The notes beneath the pieces are model-generated. The model ran no database searches. It was not told the DNA's origin and saw nothing but the letters and a program-made list of their open reading frames with translations. A program made the position numbers and the translations under genes. DNA of 7,937 bases from Bacteroidales bacterium (GTDB taxonomy: Bacteria > Bacteroidota > Bacteroidia > Bacteroidales > VadinHA17): NCBI GenBank assembly GCA_029935275.1, contig JAOZKQ010000092.1:1-7937 (forward strand), in the 5' to 3' direction. How positions within the stretch are numbered: position 1 is the first letter of the stretch; each line of letters opens with the position of its first letter. This document shows, one piece after another, positions 6,755 through 7,937 of the stretch.

Positions 6755-7171
6755 ATGAAAAGTTATAAAAAAGAGTTATGGTTCGCCACAAGCAAGCGAA
6801 GGGAATTTATTAACATCACCCCAGATATAAATGAATGTTTAACGGAAAGTGGCATTGAAGAAGGACTTTTGCTTTGCAATGCAATGCACATTACCTCAAG
6901 TGTATTTATCAATGATGATGAATCAGGGCTTCATCATGATTATGAAGTCTGGCTGGAAAAGCTGGCACCTGAAAAACCACATTCACAATACAGGCATAAC
7001 GGTTTTGAAGACAACGCCGATGCTCACATGAAAAGGCAGGTAATGGGACGCGAGGTAGTTGTCGCTATTACAAACGGGCAACTTGATTTTGGTCCATGGG
7101 AGCAGATATTTTATGGTGAATTTGATGGGAAAAGAAGAAAAAGGGTATTGGTTAAGATTATCGGGGAATAA
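6755..7171 (+). CDS. YjbQ family protein (UPF0047, secondary thiamine-phosphate synthase type)
   Basis: A small cytoplasmic protein of the widespread YjbQ/UPF0047 family, 138 residues from the ATG at 6755, which is the family's normal length. The N terminus MKSYKKELWF followed by INITPDINECLTESGIEEG matches the family and supports this ATG over the in-frame TTG at 6728, which lies in the upstream inverted repeat. Conserved stretches are NAMHITSSVFINDDE (42-56), LHHDYEVWLEKLAP (59-72), DNADAHMKRQVMGREV (86-101) and LDFGPWEQIFYGEFDG (110-125). The histidines at 45, 60, 61 and 91 form a likely metal or anion site. E. coli YjbQ has been reported to have weak thiamine-phosphate synthase activity, but the true role of the family is unsettled. 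It stands alone and converges with the helicase gene, 34 bp between stops. Confidence 0.92.
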   Translation: MKSYKKELWFATSKRREFINITPDINECLTESGIEEGLLLCNAMHITSSVFINDDESGLHHDYEVWLEKLAPEKPHSQYRHNGFEDNADAHMKRQVMGREVVVAITNGQLDFGPWEQIFYGEFDGKRRKRVLVKIIGE

Positions 7172-7205
7172 AAAGTTACCTGAAATTTCAAATGCCTGAC
7201 TCAGC

Positions 7206-7937
7206 TTAATAAAACATATCCTGATCCTTCATAAATTTCTTAGAGAAGTTAACAAGGAATAGCTTTTCAGTAGCTCTGGTAAAAGCTGTATAGAGCCACC
7301 TCAAATACTCTGTATTCATCATATCATCAACAAAATACCCATGATCAATAAAAACATTCTTCCATTGTCCACCCTGCGCCTTATGGCAGGTAACTGCGTA
7401 TGAAAACTTAAGCTGTAGGGCATTGAAAAAATCATCCTCTTTTACAGCGTCATACATTTTCTTCTTTGGTTTCAGGTCTCTATAATCATCTGCAACCAGG
7501 TAAAAGAACTCTTTATTTGACTCTGAAGACATAGAAGCAGTTTCCAGACTAATGGTATCAAGCATAACTTTCACATCCAGTTCTATATCATTATAATCAA
7601 TTAGCCGAATTCTCAGATCAGCAAATCTACGTCCATACCGCTCAGTAAATCCATAAATATTAAGTATTTCAAAAATATCACCATTCGCAATAAAATCAAC
7701 AATTTCATTATCATCTATCCAATGGTAATTATTTTTCACAACCATCATCAGGTCACCAACTGCAATCTCCTCCTCTCTCCAAAGTATCCGGCTCCTTATG
7801 CCGGCATTGTACTTGTTTGCCTGTTTATTCGAACGAACAACAACAATTGTGTCTTCCACACCAGTCTCATCATAACTATTACTTAGTTCTTCTAAAAAAT
7901 CATTCCCCATAACATAAGAGATATCCTCAAAAGGTTC
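7206..7937 (-). CDS. RecD/Dda-like SF1 DNA helicase, C-terminal part (5' end beyond window)
   Basis: The minus-strand frame is open through the window's right edge. The ATG at 7910 is therefore probably internal, preceded by residues EPFEDISYV, and about 243 residues are visible. Counting from that ATG, VVVRSNKQANKYNAGIRSRIL (23-43) resembles helicase motif IV. VGDLMMVVKNNY (51-62) begins the insert typical of RecD-like proteins. YAVTCHKAQGGQWKNVFID (171-189) is motif V of the UvrD_C_2 domain, and WLYTAFTRATEKLFLVN (205-221) is motif VI with its ATP-contacting arginine. The Walker A and B motifs should lie upstream, outside the window. Relatives in Bacteroidota are single-gene, ATP-dependent 5'-3' helicases of about 450-500 residues, often annotated as exodeoxyribonuclease V alpha or AAA ATPase. 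Nothing here shows RecB/RecC partners or a link to defence genes. Confidence 0.9.
   Translation of the reverse strand, partial: EPFEDISYVMGNDFLEELSNSYDETGVEDTIVVVRSNKQANKYNAGIRSRILWREEEIAVGDLMMVVKNNYHWIDDNEIVDFIANGDIFEILNIYGFTERYGRRFADLRIRLIDYNDIELDVKVMLDTISLETASMSSESNKEFFYLVADDYRDLKPKKKMYDAVKEDDFFNALQLKFSYAVTCHKAQGGQWKNVFIDHGYFVDDMMNTEYLRWLYTAFTRATEKLFLVNFSKKFMKDQDMFY

Noticed and set aside
6849..7031. 60-residue forward frame inside the yjbQ-like gene
   Set aside because: It is an out-of-frame shadow of conserved YjbQ sequence.
7172..7205. Bidirectional terminator between the convergent genes
   Set aside because: TGAAATTTCA (7181-7190) and CTGACTCAG (7196-7204) are palindromic but leave no usable loop or stable G+C stem, and no good T tract follows on the plus strand.
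7908..7910. ATG of the minus-strand helicase gene as the true start
   Set aside because: The frame stays open to the window edge, and the visible part lacks the Walker A and B motifs a whole helicase needs.

Overview
This looks like an ordinary chromosomal stretch from a member of the Bacteroidota. The DNA is A+T-rich by eye. Gene starts lack Shine-Dalgarno sequences and are preceded by A/T-rich leaders, mostly ending in TTATG. The closest protein types (a PGM2-like phosphomutase, a YkuD_2-type lipoprotein and a RecD-like helicase with a TCHKAQG motif) are common in that phylum. I cannot place it to genus. Seven genes are complete and two run off the window edges.

Positions 1-3938 hold a tight co-directional block of nucleotide-sugar genes: the C-terminal half of UDP-glucose 6-dehydrogenase, UDP-glucuronate decarboxylase (UDP-xylose synthase), then rfbA, rfbC and rfbD of dTDP-L-rhamnose synthesis. 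Gaps between genes are 3-30 bp, so it reads as one operon and probably as the end of an exopolysaccharide or O-antigen locus. The rfbB dehydratase needed between RfbA and RfbC is not in the window.

Positions 3939-4070 are a short intergenic region with an A+T-only hairpin and a weak promoter candidate. It is followed by a phosphoglucomutase/phosphomannomutase-type enzyme (4071-5813), which could supply the glucose-1-phosphate used by both sugar pathways. A lipoprotein of the L,D-transpeptidase (YkuD_2) type (5840-6544) follows 26 bp later.

Positions 6545-6754 are non-coding. They contain the one clearly unexplained structure in the window: a 141-bp non-coding element (6592-6732) with 17-bp terminal inverted repeats (16/17 matching), a matched subterminal block and a possible TAAA target duplication. 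It resembles a MITE or the joined ends of an internally deleted insertion sequence. It ends 22 bp before the ATG of a YjbQ-family gene (6755-7171). A convergent, partial RecD/Dda-like helicase gene occupies 7206-7937 on the minus strand.

I found no tRNA, rRNA, CRISPR array or intact transposase, and nothing that amounts to a new multi-gene system. The miniature element is the best lead.
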